Shown here piece after piece: positions 35,304 to 43,345 of a stretch of 64,000 nucleotides of DNA. The position numbers and the translations under genes are program-made. This DNA comes from JASLMY01 sp965226475 (GTDB taxonomy: Bacteria > Pseudomonadota > Alphaproteobacteria > GCA-2731375): positions 620,001 to 684,000 of the forward strand of contig CBDDDJ010000002.1 in the NCBI GenBank assembly GCA_965226475.1, read 5' to 3'. Below the pieces are notes generated by a model, which was not told the DNA's origin, did not search any database, and saw nothing but the letters and a program-made list of their open reading frames with translations. Each line of letters opens with the position of its first letter. Position 1 is the first letter of the stretch.

Positions 35304-36295
35304 GCCAGGCGACGGACTGGCGGGTCGCGGAACGACTGCACAAGGAATTTCTGACCGGGCTGCTGCTGCACCTGCTGATGCGCCACGGCGAGGCGGCGGG
35401 AACCGAGCTGATCTTCCGTCTGTTCCGCCGCCAACACCTGGAGAAATTCACCGCCGGCCTGAAGACCCTCGGCCTTGACACGCTGCCGGCGGCGATCGCC
35501 TGCGGCCGGTTCATCTATCTCGCCAACAAGGTCGGCGGCGTGAAGGTCGAGTATGCGGCGGAGAGCGATTCCAAGGCCTGGGTCCGCTACCCGCCGCCGC
35601 GCTGGATCTACGAGGGGCCGGCGATCTGCGCCGTGCCGCGCGAGACCTCGATCGCCTTCATGCGCGCCTTCCACGCCCACTGCGGCGTCAGCCTCGCCAA
35701 CCCCAACCTCGGCTTCGTCTGCACCGGGATCACGGTCGACGGCGACGCCGGCCTCACCGGCTATTTCATCGAGGAAGACCGCGCGCTCGGCGAAGACGAG
35801 CGGCTTCGTTTCCGCCCCGGCGAACGGCCCCCGCCCTTCGATCCGGCCGGCATGCCGCAAGTTGCCTGGGACGAGATCCGGGGCGCCAAGGCCCGGCGGA
35901 ACTACGCGGTGCAATATGCGCGGATGGCGCTCCCCGTGCTGATCGAGATCCTGGGCGAAGCGCGCGCCGTGGCCGTCGGACACCGGGCGGCAAAACTGGT
36001 CGGCATGCAATTGCAGGACGAGGTCCGCGCGATCTTGGAAGTGGAAGGGGACGCGGCGGGTTTCCGCGCCTGCCTCGGCGCCCTGCTGCGGGGCGCGGGC
36101 GACACGCCGGTAGAGGATGGCGACGGAATTCTGGTCCCCGGCCTCCGCGTGCTCGACGTCGGCGAGCCGGCCACCGACCATGCCCGCTTCCGCATCTGGA
36201 ACGGTCTGGTGGAGGGCGCGGCGGCGATGCACGGCGTGGTCGTCGCGGCCCGCCCGGCGTCCTCCGGCGAGGGCTACGTCTGGCGGATCGGCTGA
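35300..36295 (+). CDS. Conserved-looking protein of unknown function
   Basis: A 331-residue soluble protein, start ATG 35300 overlapping the SDR remnant's stop. I do not recognise the family. It has a helical start (LHKEFLTGLLLHLLMRHG), a central VRYPPPRWIYEGPAICAVP with FHAHCGVSLANPNLGFVCTG, and a C-terminal part reading GFRACLGALLRGAGD and RIWNGLVEGAAAMHG. The arrangement is reminiscent of ATC-hydrolase or 4-vinyl-reductase-type small-molecule-binding domains, but that is weak. No signal peptide or membrane helix. The coupling with an SDR suggests a catabolic role. Confidence 0.75.
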   Translation: MSQATDWRVAERLHKEFLTGLLLHLLMRHGEAAGTELIFRLFRRQHLEKFTAGLKTLGLDTLPAAIACGRFIYLANKVGGVKVEYAAESDSKAWVRYPPPRWIYEGPAICAVPRETSIAFMRAFHAHCGVSLANPNLGFVCTGITVDGDAGLTGYFIEEDRALGEDERLRFRPGERPPPFDPAGMPQVAWDEIRGAKARRNYAVQYARMALPVLIEILGEARAVAVGHRAAKLVGMQLQDEVRAILEVEGDAAGFRACLGALLRGAGDTPVEDGDGILVPGLRVLDVGEPATDHARFRIWNGLVEGAAAMHGVVVAARPASSGEGYVWRIG

Positions 36296-36340
36296 ACGGC
36301 GCCTAAGCTTCCCTTTGCCAATGTTAATGGGGGACGCACC

Positions 36341-37384
36341 ATGGCCGATCTGCCCTTGATCCCGACGCTCGGAGTCGGCAGCCATGCGACACCCGGCTGG
36401 CTCTTCGTCTTTCGCGAGCGGATGCGGGACGGCCGCCTGGGCAAGGACGACGTCGACGAGGCCTTCGAGGATGCGACCCGCGCCGCCATCGCGGACCAGA
36501 TCGAGGCCGGCATCGACATCGTCTCCGACGGCGAACTGCGCCGCATGCGCTTCGTCTACGAGATGTACGACCGGATCGAGGGCATCGACCGCCACCCGCC
36601 GACCCGTCGCCTGGGCCTGCCGGGCTACGATCGGGCACCCAAGTTCTTCGCGATTGAGCGGCTGGACGCGCCGCGCGGTCTGGGCCTGGTCGAGGAATAC
36701 GAGCAGCTCGTCCGTCTCTGCCCCGACCACCCGCTGAAGATCGCCTTTCCAGGTCCCCTCACCTTCGCCCGCAATATCGAACCGAGCCCGGCCTACGGCG
36801 AGGACGAGGCGGCGCTGGCGGCGATGATGGACGATCTGGTCGCCATCGCCCGGAGCGAAGTGGAAGCCTTGGCGGCGGCGGGCGCCGACTTCATCCAACT
36901 GGACGAGCCCGGCTTCGCCAACCCGCCCGACGGCCTCTCGGTCGCGGCCGGCGCCGATATCGTCAACCGGGTACTGGACGGTTTCGAGGACCGCTCGGCG
37001 CTCCACGTCTGTTTCGGCAACAACGCCAGCCGGCCCTACGTGCGCCGCGACTTCGCCCGCCTCTTCCCCGGCATGGACCGGGTACGGACCCGGACCCTGC
37101 TGCTGGAGTTCGCCAACCGGGAGATGGCCGACCTCGACCGCATGGCCGACCTGCCCGCCGAGTGCCGCATCGCCGCCGGCGTCATCGACGTGAAGTCCTT
37201 CCACGTGGAGACGGCGGAAGAAGTGGCGGAGCGCCTGCGCCGCGTCCTCGACCACGTGCCCGCCGGTCGCCTGATGGCCACCACCGACTGCGGCTTCTCC
37301 GCGCTGCCCCGCTGGCTCGCCAAGGCCAAACTCCAGGCCCTGGGCGGCGGCGCCCGGCTGGTGCGGGCCGAACTCGGTGGTTGA
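36341..37384 (+). CDS. MetE-like cobalamin-independent methyltransferase family protein
   Basis: A 347-residue protein equivalent to the C-terminal barrel of MetE (UROD/MetE superfamily). The zinc ligands are visible: H222 and C224 in ALHVCFGN and C317 in TTDCGFSALPRW; DFIQLDEPGF holds the substrate acid. Short stand-alone proteins of this kind transfer methyl groups in varied pathways and need not make methionine. ATG 36341 has GGGGGA upstream, 45 bases after the preceding gene. Confidence 0.9.
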   Translation: MADLPLIPTLGVGSHATPGWLFVFRERMRDGRLGKDDVDEAFEDATRAAIADQIEAGIDIVSDGELRRMRFVYEMYDRIEGIDRHPPTRRLGLPGYDRAPKFFAIERLDAPRGLGLVEEYEQLVRLCPDHPLKIAFPGPLTFARNIEPSPAYGEDEAALAAMMDDLVAIARSEVEALAAAGADFIQLDEPGFANPPDGLSVAAGADIVNRVLDGFEDRSALHVCFGNNASRPYVRRDFARLFPGMDRVRTRTLLLEFANREMADLDRMADLPAECRIAAGVIDVKSFHVETAEEVAERLRRVLDHVPAGRLMATTDCGFSALPRWLAKAKLQALGGGARLVRAELGG

Positions 37385-37436
37385 ACCCCGGGGCGAAGAA
37401 TCGTTTCAAACGGACGCCGCCCACAGGAGGAAAAAC

Positions 37437-37909
37437 ATGAGCAACGCAAGCACGCCGTCGATGCCCTGTCCGTCCCGCCGCGCGACCAACCGTCCAGCTA
37501 TCCCGAACCCTTCGCCAGCCGGATGGCGAAGCAGGAGAAACGGCAATTGGGAAATTTCTTCGCTGTTCGAAACTTCGGCGTCAACCTGACGAGGATCTGG
37601 CCCGGCGGCGAATCCGCGTTGACGCACCGCCACACGAAACAGGACGAGTTCGTCTACATCCTCTCGGGCGAGCCGACGCTGGTCACGGATGAAGGCGAAA
37701 CCGCGCTTCGTCCCGGAATGCGCGCGGGCTTCCCGGCGCGCGGGCCGGCCCATCAGCTGGTGAATCGAACCGACCACGACGTCCTCTATCTCGAAATCGG
37801 CGACCGGACGCCCGGTGACGAAGGCAGCTACCCAAACGACGATCTGCAAGCGGTGATGGACGCGGACGGCGGCTGGCTATTCACCCGAAAGGATGGCCGG
37901 CCCTATTGA
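37437..37909 (+). pseudogene. Cupin protein with 5' frameshift
   Basis: ATG 37437 has a strong site (AGGAGG six bases upstream), but its frame stops at 37590. The cupin itself is in another frame: VDALSVPPRDQPSSYPEPFASRM, then GNFFAVRNFGVNLTRIWPGG, motif 1 HRHTKQDEFVYILSGEPTL and motif 2 PGMRAGFPARGPAHQLVN, ending LYLEIGDRTPGDEGSYPNDD at 37909. One indel near 37442-37460 separates start and body. Internal ATG 37523 could give 128 residues but has no ribosome site. It is otherwise a typical metal-binding cupin of about 157 residues. Confidence 0.8.
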
Positions 37910-37977
37910 AGGGACAAACGTCGAGGACGATGGTTTCGATATCCGTAACCATGGGCGGATTTCCAGCACATCGGCTC

Positions 37978-38901
37978 TCAACGGTCCTCGTCCGCCATCG
38001 TCCGGCTCGCCTTCAGCCTCGCCTCGCGGAAGGCGATGTAGGTCGCCGAGCCAAAGATGACGCTGCCGCCGACCCAGGTGTAGATCGAGGGGATCTCGGC
38101 GAAAATGAAGTAGCCCAAAAGGCTCGCCCACAGCAGGCGGGTGAAGTCGAGCGGCAGGACAGCGGTTGCGTCGGCCTCATGGAAGGCCTGGGCCATGCCG
38201 AGGTGGCCGAGCGTACCGAAGGTGCCGAGCAGCGCGAACCAGAGATAGTCGACCGGCTGGGGCCATTCCCAGTGGAAGATCGCGGCGAGAAGCGAGATCG
38301 GCGTCAGGAAGAGGCCCATGTAGGCGGTCAAGGTCAGGCTGGATTCGGTGCGGCTCAGGTGCTTGATGATCAGCAGCGCCACGGCCCAGCTGGCCGAGGA
38401 AACCAGGACCAGGATCGCGCCCAGGTCCAGCGCCTCGACGCCGGGGCGGAGGATGATCATCGCGCCGATGAAACCGGCGGCGAGCGCGGTGATGCGGCGG
38501 CCGCGGATGCGCTCGCCCAGAAACAACACGGCGCCCACGGTGGCGAAGAGCGGTGCGGTGAAGCTCATCGCCGAGATCTTGGCCAAGGGCGTGATGGCGA
38601 GCGCGGTGAAGAACATCAGCATGCCGGCCACCTGGATCGCGGCGCGCAACGCATGCAGCGGCAGCTTGCTCGTTCGCAACATGCCGAAACCATGGCGAAT
38701 GAAGAAGGGCGCCAACGCCAGCAGGCCGAAGAGGTTGCGAAAGAAGGCGACCTCGAAGGCATGCAGGTCGTCCTGCAGCTGGCGCCCGATGACATGCATG
38801 CCCGAGAAGCAGAAGGTCGAGAGCAGGACCAGCAGCATGCCCCTCAGCTCCCCTGGCAGGCGCAGGTAGGCGCGGCGAAGCGGCTCGATCAGTCGGGACA
38901 T
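37978..38901 (-). CDS. EamA/DMT-family transporter
   Basis: A 307-residue inner-membrane protein with ten predicted helices in two EamA repeats. The first repeat shows FCFSGMHVIGRQL and ALAITPLAKISAMSFTAPLF with the conserved proline; the second FALLGTFGTLGHLGMAQAF and PLDFTRLLWASLLGYFIFAEIP. Such permeases usually export metabolites or amino acids. It is divergent from the VOC gene and convergent with the cupin. Substrate unknown. Confidence 0.92.
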   Translation of the reverse strand: MSRLIEPLRRAYLRLPGELRGMLLVLLSTFCFSGMHVIGRQLQDDLHAFEVAFFRNLFGLLALAPFFIRHGFGMLRTSKLPLHALRAAIQVAGMLMFFTALAITPLAKISAMSFTAPLFATVGAVLFLGERIRGRRITALAAGFIGAMIILRPGVEALDLGAILVLVSSASWAVALLIIKHLSRTESSLTLTAYMGLFLTPISLLAAIFHWEWPQPVDYLWFALLGTFGTLGHLGMAQAFHEADATAVLPLDFTRLLWASLLGYFIFAEIPSIYTWVGGSVIFGSATYIAFREARLKASRTMADEDR

Positions 38902-38990
38902 GCGGGCGCCACCATAGGCGGGCCCGGATGCCGCGCCAAGGCGCCGGGCATGTTATCATCAACGCCGCAATAATGACGAGGAGGCCTGCC

Positions 38991-39446
38991 GTGTCCGACT
39001 TCAAGGTGCTGTCGACCAACCATACCTCCTTCACCGTTTCGAGCCTGGATCGCGCCATCGGCTTCTTTCGCGACGCGCTCGGCTTCGAGGTCACTTCGCG
39101 GGCGCGGCGCGACCCGAATGCGATCCGCCAGATCACCGGGGTCGAGGGCGCCGATATCGAAGTCGCCTATATCCGGGGACCGGGGCACAGCCTGGAGCTG
39201 ATCGAGTATCGCGCGCCCGACGATCGGGGCCGGGTGAAATCACGCCCCTGCGATACCGGCTTCGCCCACATCGCCTATGATGTCGACAATATCGACGCGG
39301 CGCTTACCGCCTCGGCACCGCACGGCGTGTTACCGATCAACCCGCCCTATGTGGTCGACAAGGGCCCCAACACCGGGCGCCGGGTGGTGTATTGCCGCGA
39401 TCCCGACGGTATCACCATCGAATATATCGAGGTCAACGGAACATGA
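38991..39446 (+). CDS. VOC family protein
   Basis: A 151-residue VOC-fold protein. Metal ligands appear intact: His11 (NHTSFTV), the glutamate in HSLELIEY, His in GFAHIAYDV and Glu in GITIEYIEV, which fits a glyoxalase- or dioxygenase-type site with paired domains. GTG 38991 is chosen because ACGAGGAGG lies six bases upstream; the open frame continues to 38928 without a site. Its stop overlaps the start of the NHL gene by four bases. Confidence 0.88.
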   Translation: MSDFKVLSTNHTSFTVSSLDRAIGFFRDALGFEVTSRARRDPNAIRQITGVEGADIEVAYIRGPGHSLELIEYRAPDDRGRVKSRPCDTGFAHIAYDVDNIDAALTASAPHGVLPINPPYVVDKGPNTGRRVVYCRDPDGITIEYIEVNGT

Positions 39447-40297
39447 GCATCGCGGAACACGACGACGACCTGATGGTGGCAATGGATGGCCGGCGCTACC
39501 GGGTGGAACGGCCGTGGGGCGAATTGCCCGCCGACATCGAGTTGGCGGCGATCAGCCAGATCGCGGTCGACAGCCAGGGCCGGGTCCACGCCTTTCAACG
39601 CGCCGACCCGCCGGTCATCGTTTATGCCCCCGACGGCGGATTCCATGCGGCCTGGGGCGCGGGAGAGGTCGCGGACGCCCACGGCATCTTCATCTCGAGC
39701 GACAACCGGGTTTTTCTGGTCGACCGCGATGCGCACGAAATCCAGATCCGCGATGGGTCGGGCGGCCGGCTGGGCGAAATCGGCCAACGCCACAGGCCCA
39801 ACTTCCAGGCCCCCTTCAACAGCCCGACCGACATAGCGCTGGCGGCGGATGGGGAAATGTATGTCTCCGACGGGTACGGCAATTCGCTCGTCCATCGCTT
39901 TTCGGCCGGCGGCGAACATCTGGCGAGCTGGGGAACCTGCGGCGCGGGACCGGGCGAGTTCACCACCCCGCACGCCGTCTGGGTCGATTCCCGGGACCGC
40001 GTCCTGGTCGCCGACCGGGAGAACAACCGGGTCCAGGTGTTCGACCGCGAAGGCAGCTATCTCGACTCCTGGGGCGATTTCTATCATCCGATGGACATCG
40101 CCGAAGACGACCGGGGCCGCATCCTGGTGACCGACCAGATCCCCCGCCTCAGCATGCTGGACGGCGACGGCCGTTTGGTCGGGCGCAGCCGCGCGGTCTG
40201 GAACGGCGGCCATGGCGTCGCCTGCAATGCGACGGGCGACATCTTCCTGGCGGAAAACCGACCGAGCCGGATCACCAAGCTCGCCCGGGTGGACTGA
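39443..40297 (+). CDS. NHL-repeat beta-propeller protein
   Basis: A 284-residue six-bladed propeller. NHL-type blades recur about every 45 residues, for example AAISQIAVDSQGRVHAFQRA, PTDIALAADGEMYVSDGYGN and PHAVWVDSRDRVLVADRENNR. No signal peptide, so it is probably cytoplasmic. Related bacterial proteins are often labelled peptidyl-alpha-hydroxyglycine lyase-like, though the true reaction is unknown. A paralogue of similar build is at 57455-58453. It is translationally coupled to the VOC gene. Confidence 0.9.
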   Translation: MSIAEHDDDLMVAMDGRRYRVERPWGELPADIELAAISQIAVDSQGRVHAFQRADPPVIVYAPDGGFHAAWGAGEVADAHGIFISSDNRVFLVDRDAHEIQIRDGSGGRLGEIGQRHRPNFQAPFNSPTDIALAADGEMYVSDGYGNSLVHRFSAGGEHLASWGTCGAGPGEFTTPHAVWVDSRDRVLVADRENNRVQVFDREGSYLDSWGDFYHPMDIAEDDRGRILVTDQIPRLSMLDGDGRLVGRSRAVWNGGHGVACNATGDIFLAENRPSRITKLARVD

Positions 40298-40699
40298 TCT
40301 CGGAGACGAAAAGACGATCGGGGAATGGTTGGTGCGCGGATGGGCACCTACCGGCGTGCCGTCAAAACATTCTAATGTCCACCCGGGCATCGCCGCCGGC
40401 AGCGTCGATCGACTGCTCCTTCCGCTTTTCTTCACTATATCTCAAAAATGGATTGTTCGGGAAGTGCCATGGCAGATGAAACCGTCATACCCTTAACGCA
40501 TCGCGCGCTGTCTGGGGATCCTTCTTTACACAATATTCATTGCTGGAATTTATCGTATTTGCCAAGCAGGAAGTCGCGAACCTACTTCGTAGGTGACTAG
40601 CCGTTCGAAACTGAAGTGTCCACGGCATTGTCTGCGTCGCATCGGCATGCGTTTCGACACACAACCCGAAGCCGTGCGTTCCTTGGCAGGAGTAGAAAC
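40298..40699. other. AT-rich spacer before the ParA gene
   Basis: About 400 bases with no supported gene. From 40430 to 40600 the base composition is clearly more AT-rich than the genome (for example TTCACTATATCTCAAAAATG, CACAATATTCATTGC). A small palindrome ACCTAC-TTC-GTAGGT lies at 40580-40594. It may contain the ParA promoter or an operator. Composition hints at recent transfer. Confidence 0.5.
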
Positions 40700-41482
40700 A
40701 TGGATTCCCGAGCGCAAGTCATCGTCTTCTCATCGCAGAAAGGTGGTTCGGGAAAAACGACGCTTTCGGGACACATCGCCGTGCAGGCGCGACTGTCCGG
40801 ATGCGACCGGATCGGGATCGTGGATACCGATCCACAACAGAGCCTCTCGGATTGGCACCAGGCCCGCGAGGAAGATGATCTGCACCTGAAGTTTGGCGAC
40901 GGGGAAAGTATCGCACGCGACATCCAGGAGCTGCGGGATTTGGGCGTTTCCCTGATCGTCGTCGATACGCCTCCCGCGGCGAACGCTTCCATCGCCTCGA
41001 TCGTAAGCGGGCGGGATTTGGGCGTTTCCCTGATCGTCGTCGATACGCCTCCCGCGGCGAACGCTTCCATCGCCTCGATCGTAAGACACGCCGACCTCGT
41101 CTGTATTCCGGCGCGCCCGAGCCCGCATGATCTGCGCTCCGTCGGTAAGACCATCGACTTGGTCGAACCGCTTCGCAAACCGATGATCTTCGTCCTGAAT
41201 GGCGCGCCCGTGCGCGCGATGATCACCCGGCAAGCCGCCTTGTCGCTTTGCCAGTACGGCACGGTCGCACCGGTCATCATCCACAACCGGGTCGACTTCG
41301 CGTCGAGCATGAGCGATGGGTGGACGGCGATGGAGATCGATCCGGAAGCAAAATCCTCGGAAGAGATGCGCAAGCTTTGGGATTACATCGCCGGACGCAT
41401 CGACAGGAAGCTCAGTTTGAAATCGAAAATGCAGACGGCGACGGCCTCGCCCGAGCCTTCCATGGCGACACCCACCGGCTGA
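40700..41482 (+). CDS. ParA/MinD-type ATPase with internal Walker B duplication
   Basis: A 260-residue orphan ParA-like ATPase. The deviant Walker A KGGSGKTT is at 14-21, with the signature Lys14, and the aspartates of VDTDPQQSLSDW follow. The Walker B strand appears twice, as LIVVDTPPAANASIASIV, because 26 codons are duplicated in frame. After it the protein continues normally (ADLVCIPARPSPHDL). GGAG lies 11 bases before ATG 40700. No parB or parS site was seen. A second ParA with a PilZ domain is downstream. Confidence 0.9.
   Translation: MDSRAQVIVFSSQKGGSGKTTLSGHIAVQARLSGCDRIGIVDTDPQQSLSDWHQAREEDDLHLKFGDGESIARDIQELRDLGVSLIVVDTPPAANASIASIVSGRDLGVSLIVVDTPPAANASIASIVRHADLVCIPARPSPHDLRSVGKTIDLVEPLRKPMIFVLNGAPVRAMITRQAALSLCQYGTVAPVIIHNRVDFASSMSDGWTAMEIDPEAKSSEEMRKLWDYIAGRIDRKLSLKSKMQTATASPEPSMATPTG
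40933..41088. repeat. 78-bp in-frame tandem duplication inside the ParA gene
   Basis: Copy 1 is 40933-41010 and copy 2 is 41011-41088, both beginning GCGGGATTTGGGCGTTTCC. About 75 bases are identical and only the last triplet differs (CGG and ACA). It duplicates the Walker B strand and following helix. The unit is a multiple of three, so the frame survives. Confidence 0.95.
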
Positions 41483-41612
41483 TCGCCCTGGGGCGGATAA
41501 GACGGCGGGAGTGCTCGCGCCCGCTCTCCCCCGTGGGAATGCCGACCCGGCGCCGAGGTCCTTTCCCGGTTCCCGATCGACGCCTGTTTTAACAATGGGC
41601 AATGAGCAAAGC

Positions 41613-41972
41613 GGTGATGTCCCACCCAATGTTGAAAAGTGCGAGATAGGCATCGTCTGATCGAGAGGCTACGCGGCCACCTCGATGTCTTCAATGACGG
41701 ACTTTGCTCCGGCCTTTCTCACCGCCTCCCGCAGGGCGGCGTCGAGGATGGGGAGCTGGCGGTAGGCCTTGAGGCGGCGGAAGGTCTTTTGCGCCTCCAA
41801 GAGGCCGGCGGCGGTCCAACGCAGCGCCATCTCGGCGTTGCGCCAGCGCTTGACGTTCCGCTGCACCGTCCGGACGGTGCCGATCGCGTTGGTGCAAGCC
41901 AGCGAGTGTCGAAGTTGCGGCGGGAGGCCGAGCCGGATCACGGTCAGGATCTCGTCCATGTAGCGCACCCGG
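41613..41972 (-). mobile_element. IS256-family remnant (one end and C-terminal transposase fragment)
   Basis: The left end GGTGATGTCCCACCC...GTTGAAAAGTGCGAGATAGGC matches the ends of the IS256 copies at 26009 and 28021 with several changes. Inside are about 95 codons equivalent to the last part of the transposase (LDEILTVIRLGLPPQLRH-like, KRWRNAEMALRWTAAGLLEA, IEDIEVAA). Four residues including the catalytic Glu of CTNAIENAL are lost. The piece is cut at 41973 by the IS3 element. It is an older, diverged relative. Confidence 0.88.
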
Positions 41973-41993
41973 TTCCTTGGACACAAGTTTGTC

Positions 41994-42899
41994 TCACGCG
42001 GCGGGCCTGATTGAGATCGCGGCGTGCCACGCCTGACGAGCTTGAGCGGGGCTCAGGTAGCCGTTCTTTTCGACGATCCACTGGGCATTGTAGAGTTCGA
42101 CGAAGTCGCGGACGGCGTCCCGCAGCTCCGCGATGTTGCGGTAGATGCGACCATGGATGATCTGTTCCTTCAGCGTGCGATTGAACCGCTCGGCGACGCC
42201 GTTGGTCTGGGGCTCGGCGACGAAGGCGTAGGACGGCTGGATGCCCCAGAACTTGATCTGGTTGGTGAAGTGGTCCGACAGATACTGGGAGCCGTGATCC
42301 ATCCGCAAGGCCAGCCCCCGAGCCGCGCCGGCCGCGGTCGAGCCATACAGCCCGGCAAGCCCCATGGAGATCGGCTGCAGGGCGGCGAAGCGGTCGCCGC
42401 GCTTGCAGACATGCCAGCCGACACACTCGGCGTTCCAATGCTCGACGGCGGTGAAGATCCAGCCCCAGCCGTCGTCCACCGTGAACACCCGAACGCCATC
42501 GGTGCCCCACATGAGGTTCGGGGCATGAGTGATGATCTCACCGTCATGGGGATTGCCGCCACGGCGGCGGCAGCGATGGGGCGAGAGCAGATTGTTCTCG
42601 CGCATCAGGCGGAGCACCCGCTTGCGGGCAACCCGGATGTCGCGACAGACCCGAAGCCGAGCCCAGACCTTGCGGTAGCCCTCGCCCTCCCAGGGCGATG
42701 CCTCCAGGTCGGCTTCGATCGCCACCAGCAGCGCCTGGTCCGAGATCGCGGGCTTCGGTCCCCGACGCTTTGCCGGCGGCTGCTCGGCGTGCTGGCCGGA
42801 GGTCATGGCGTAGAACGAGGAGCGGGCCATGCCCCAGGCGGCGCAGACCCGCCGCAGGCCGTAGGCCAGACCCGTGCCGGGCGAGGTGGCGGCACTCAT
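41994..42899 (-). CDS. IS3 family transposase OrfB (integrase core)
   Basis: A 301-residue rve-domain protein. The DDE acids lie in MWGTDGVRVFTVDDGWGW, RMDHGSQYLSDHF and QTNGVAERFNRTLKEQII. The start ATG 42899 overlaps the stop of orfA by four bases; in this family the two are often fused by frameshifting, but here coupled initiation is possible. Frame intact. Confidence 0.93.
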   Translation of the reverse strand: MSAATSPGTGLAYGLRRVCAAWGMARSSFYAMTSGQHAEQPPAKRRGPKPAISDQALLVAIEADLEASPWEGEGYRKVWARLRVCRDIRVARKRVLRLMRENNLLSPHRCRRRGGNPHDGEIITHAPNLMWGTDGVRVFTVDDGWGWIFTAVEHWNAECVGWHVCKRGDRFAALQPISMGLAGLYGSTAAGAARGLALRMDHGSQYLSDHFTNQIKFWGIQPSYAFVAEPQTNGVAERFNRTLKEQIIHGRIYRNIAELRDAVRDFVELYNAQWIVEKNGYLSPAQARQAWHAAISIRPAA

Positions 42900-43306
42900 C
42901 GCCGCGACCTCCGCCGCCCCAAAGGGCCGAAGGTCTCCGTCTTGGCCTCCAGCAGTTCCACCTGCATGGTCAACTCTCCGATCCGCTTCATGGCGCTATC
43001 CAGTTCCGCCTGCACCGGATCGCCCTTGCGTTGCTTGAGCGAGGCGTCGATCCCGCCGATCGCTTTCTCACGCCACTGCTCGAGCCGGAAGATCTCTACG
43101 CCCAACTGGCGCGACAGAAGTTGCACCGGCTCGTCACGCAAAAGCCGCGGAACGACCTCACGCTTGCGCGCCACCGTCCATCGCTGGCCAAGTCCCAGCG
43201 GGCCTGCCGGCAAAGCCTGGCCTGGGGAAAACGTGGACGAGCCAAGCTCGCCCGCATTTACCACAGGCCCATCAACAGCAACTTTCTTCTCAAAATTATC
43301 GGCCAT
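42896..43306 (-). CDS. IS3 family OrfA (helix-turn-helix)
   Basis: A 136-residue DNA-binding subunit. It has RWTVARKREVVPRLLRDEPVQ followed by LSRQLGVEIFRLEQWREKA, the HTH of this OrfA group, and a C-terminal leucine-zipper-like helix (IGELTMQVELLEAK). ATG 43306 is chosen because AAGGAGG lies nine bases upstream. Confidence 0.9.
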   Translation of the reverse strand: MADNFEKKVAVDGPVVNAGELGSSTFSPGQALPAGPLGLGQRWTVARKREVVPRLLRDEPVQLLSRQLGVEIFRLEQWREKAIGGIDASLKQRKGDPVQAELDSAMKRIGELTMQVELLEAKTETFGPLGRRRSRR

Positions 43307-43345
43307 GTTCCGGTCCTCCTTGGACACTTCGATTAAGCCAATTCT

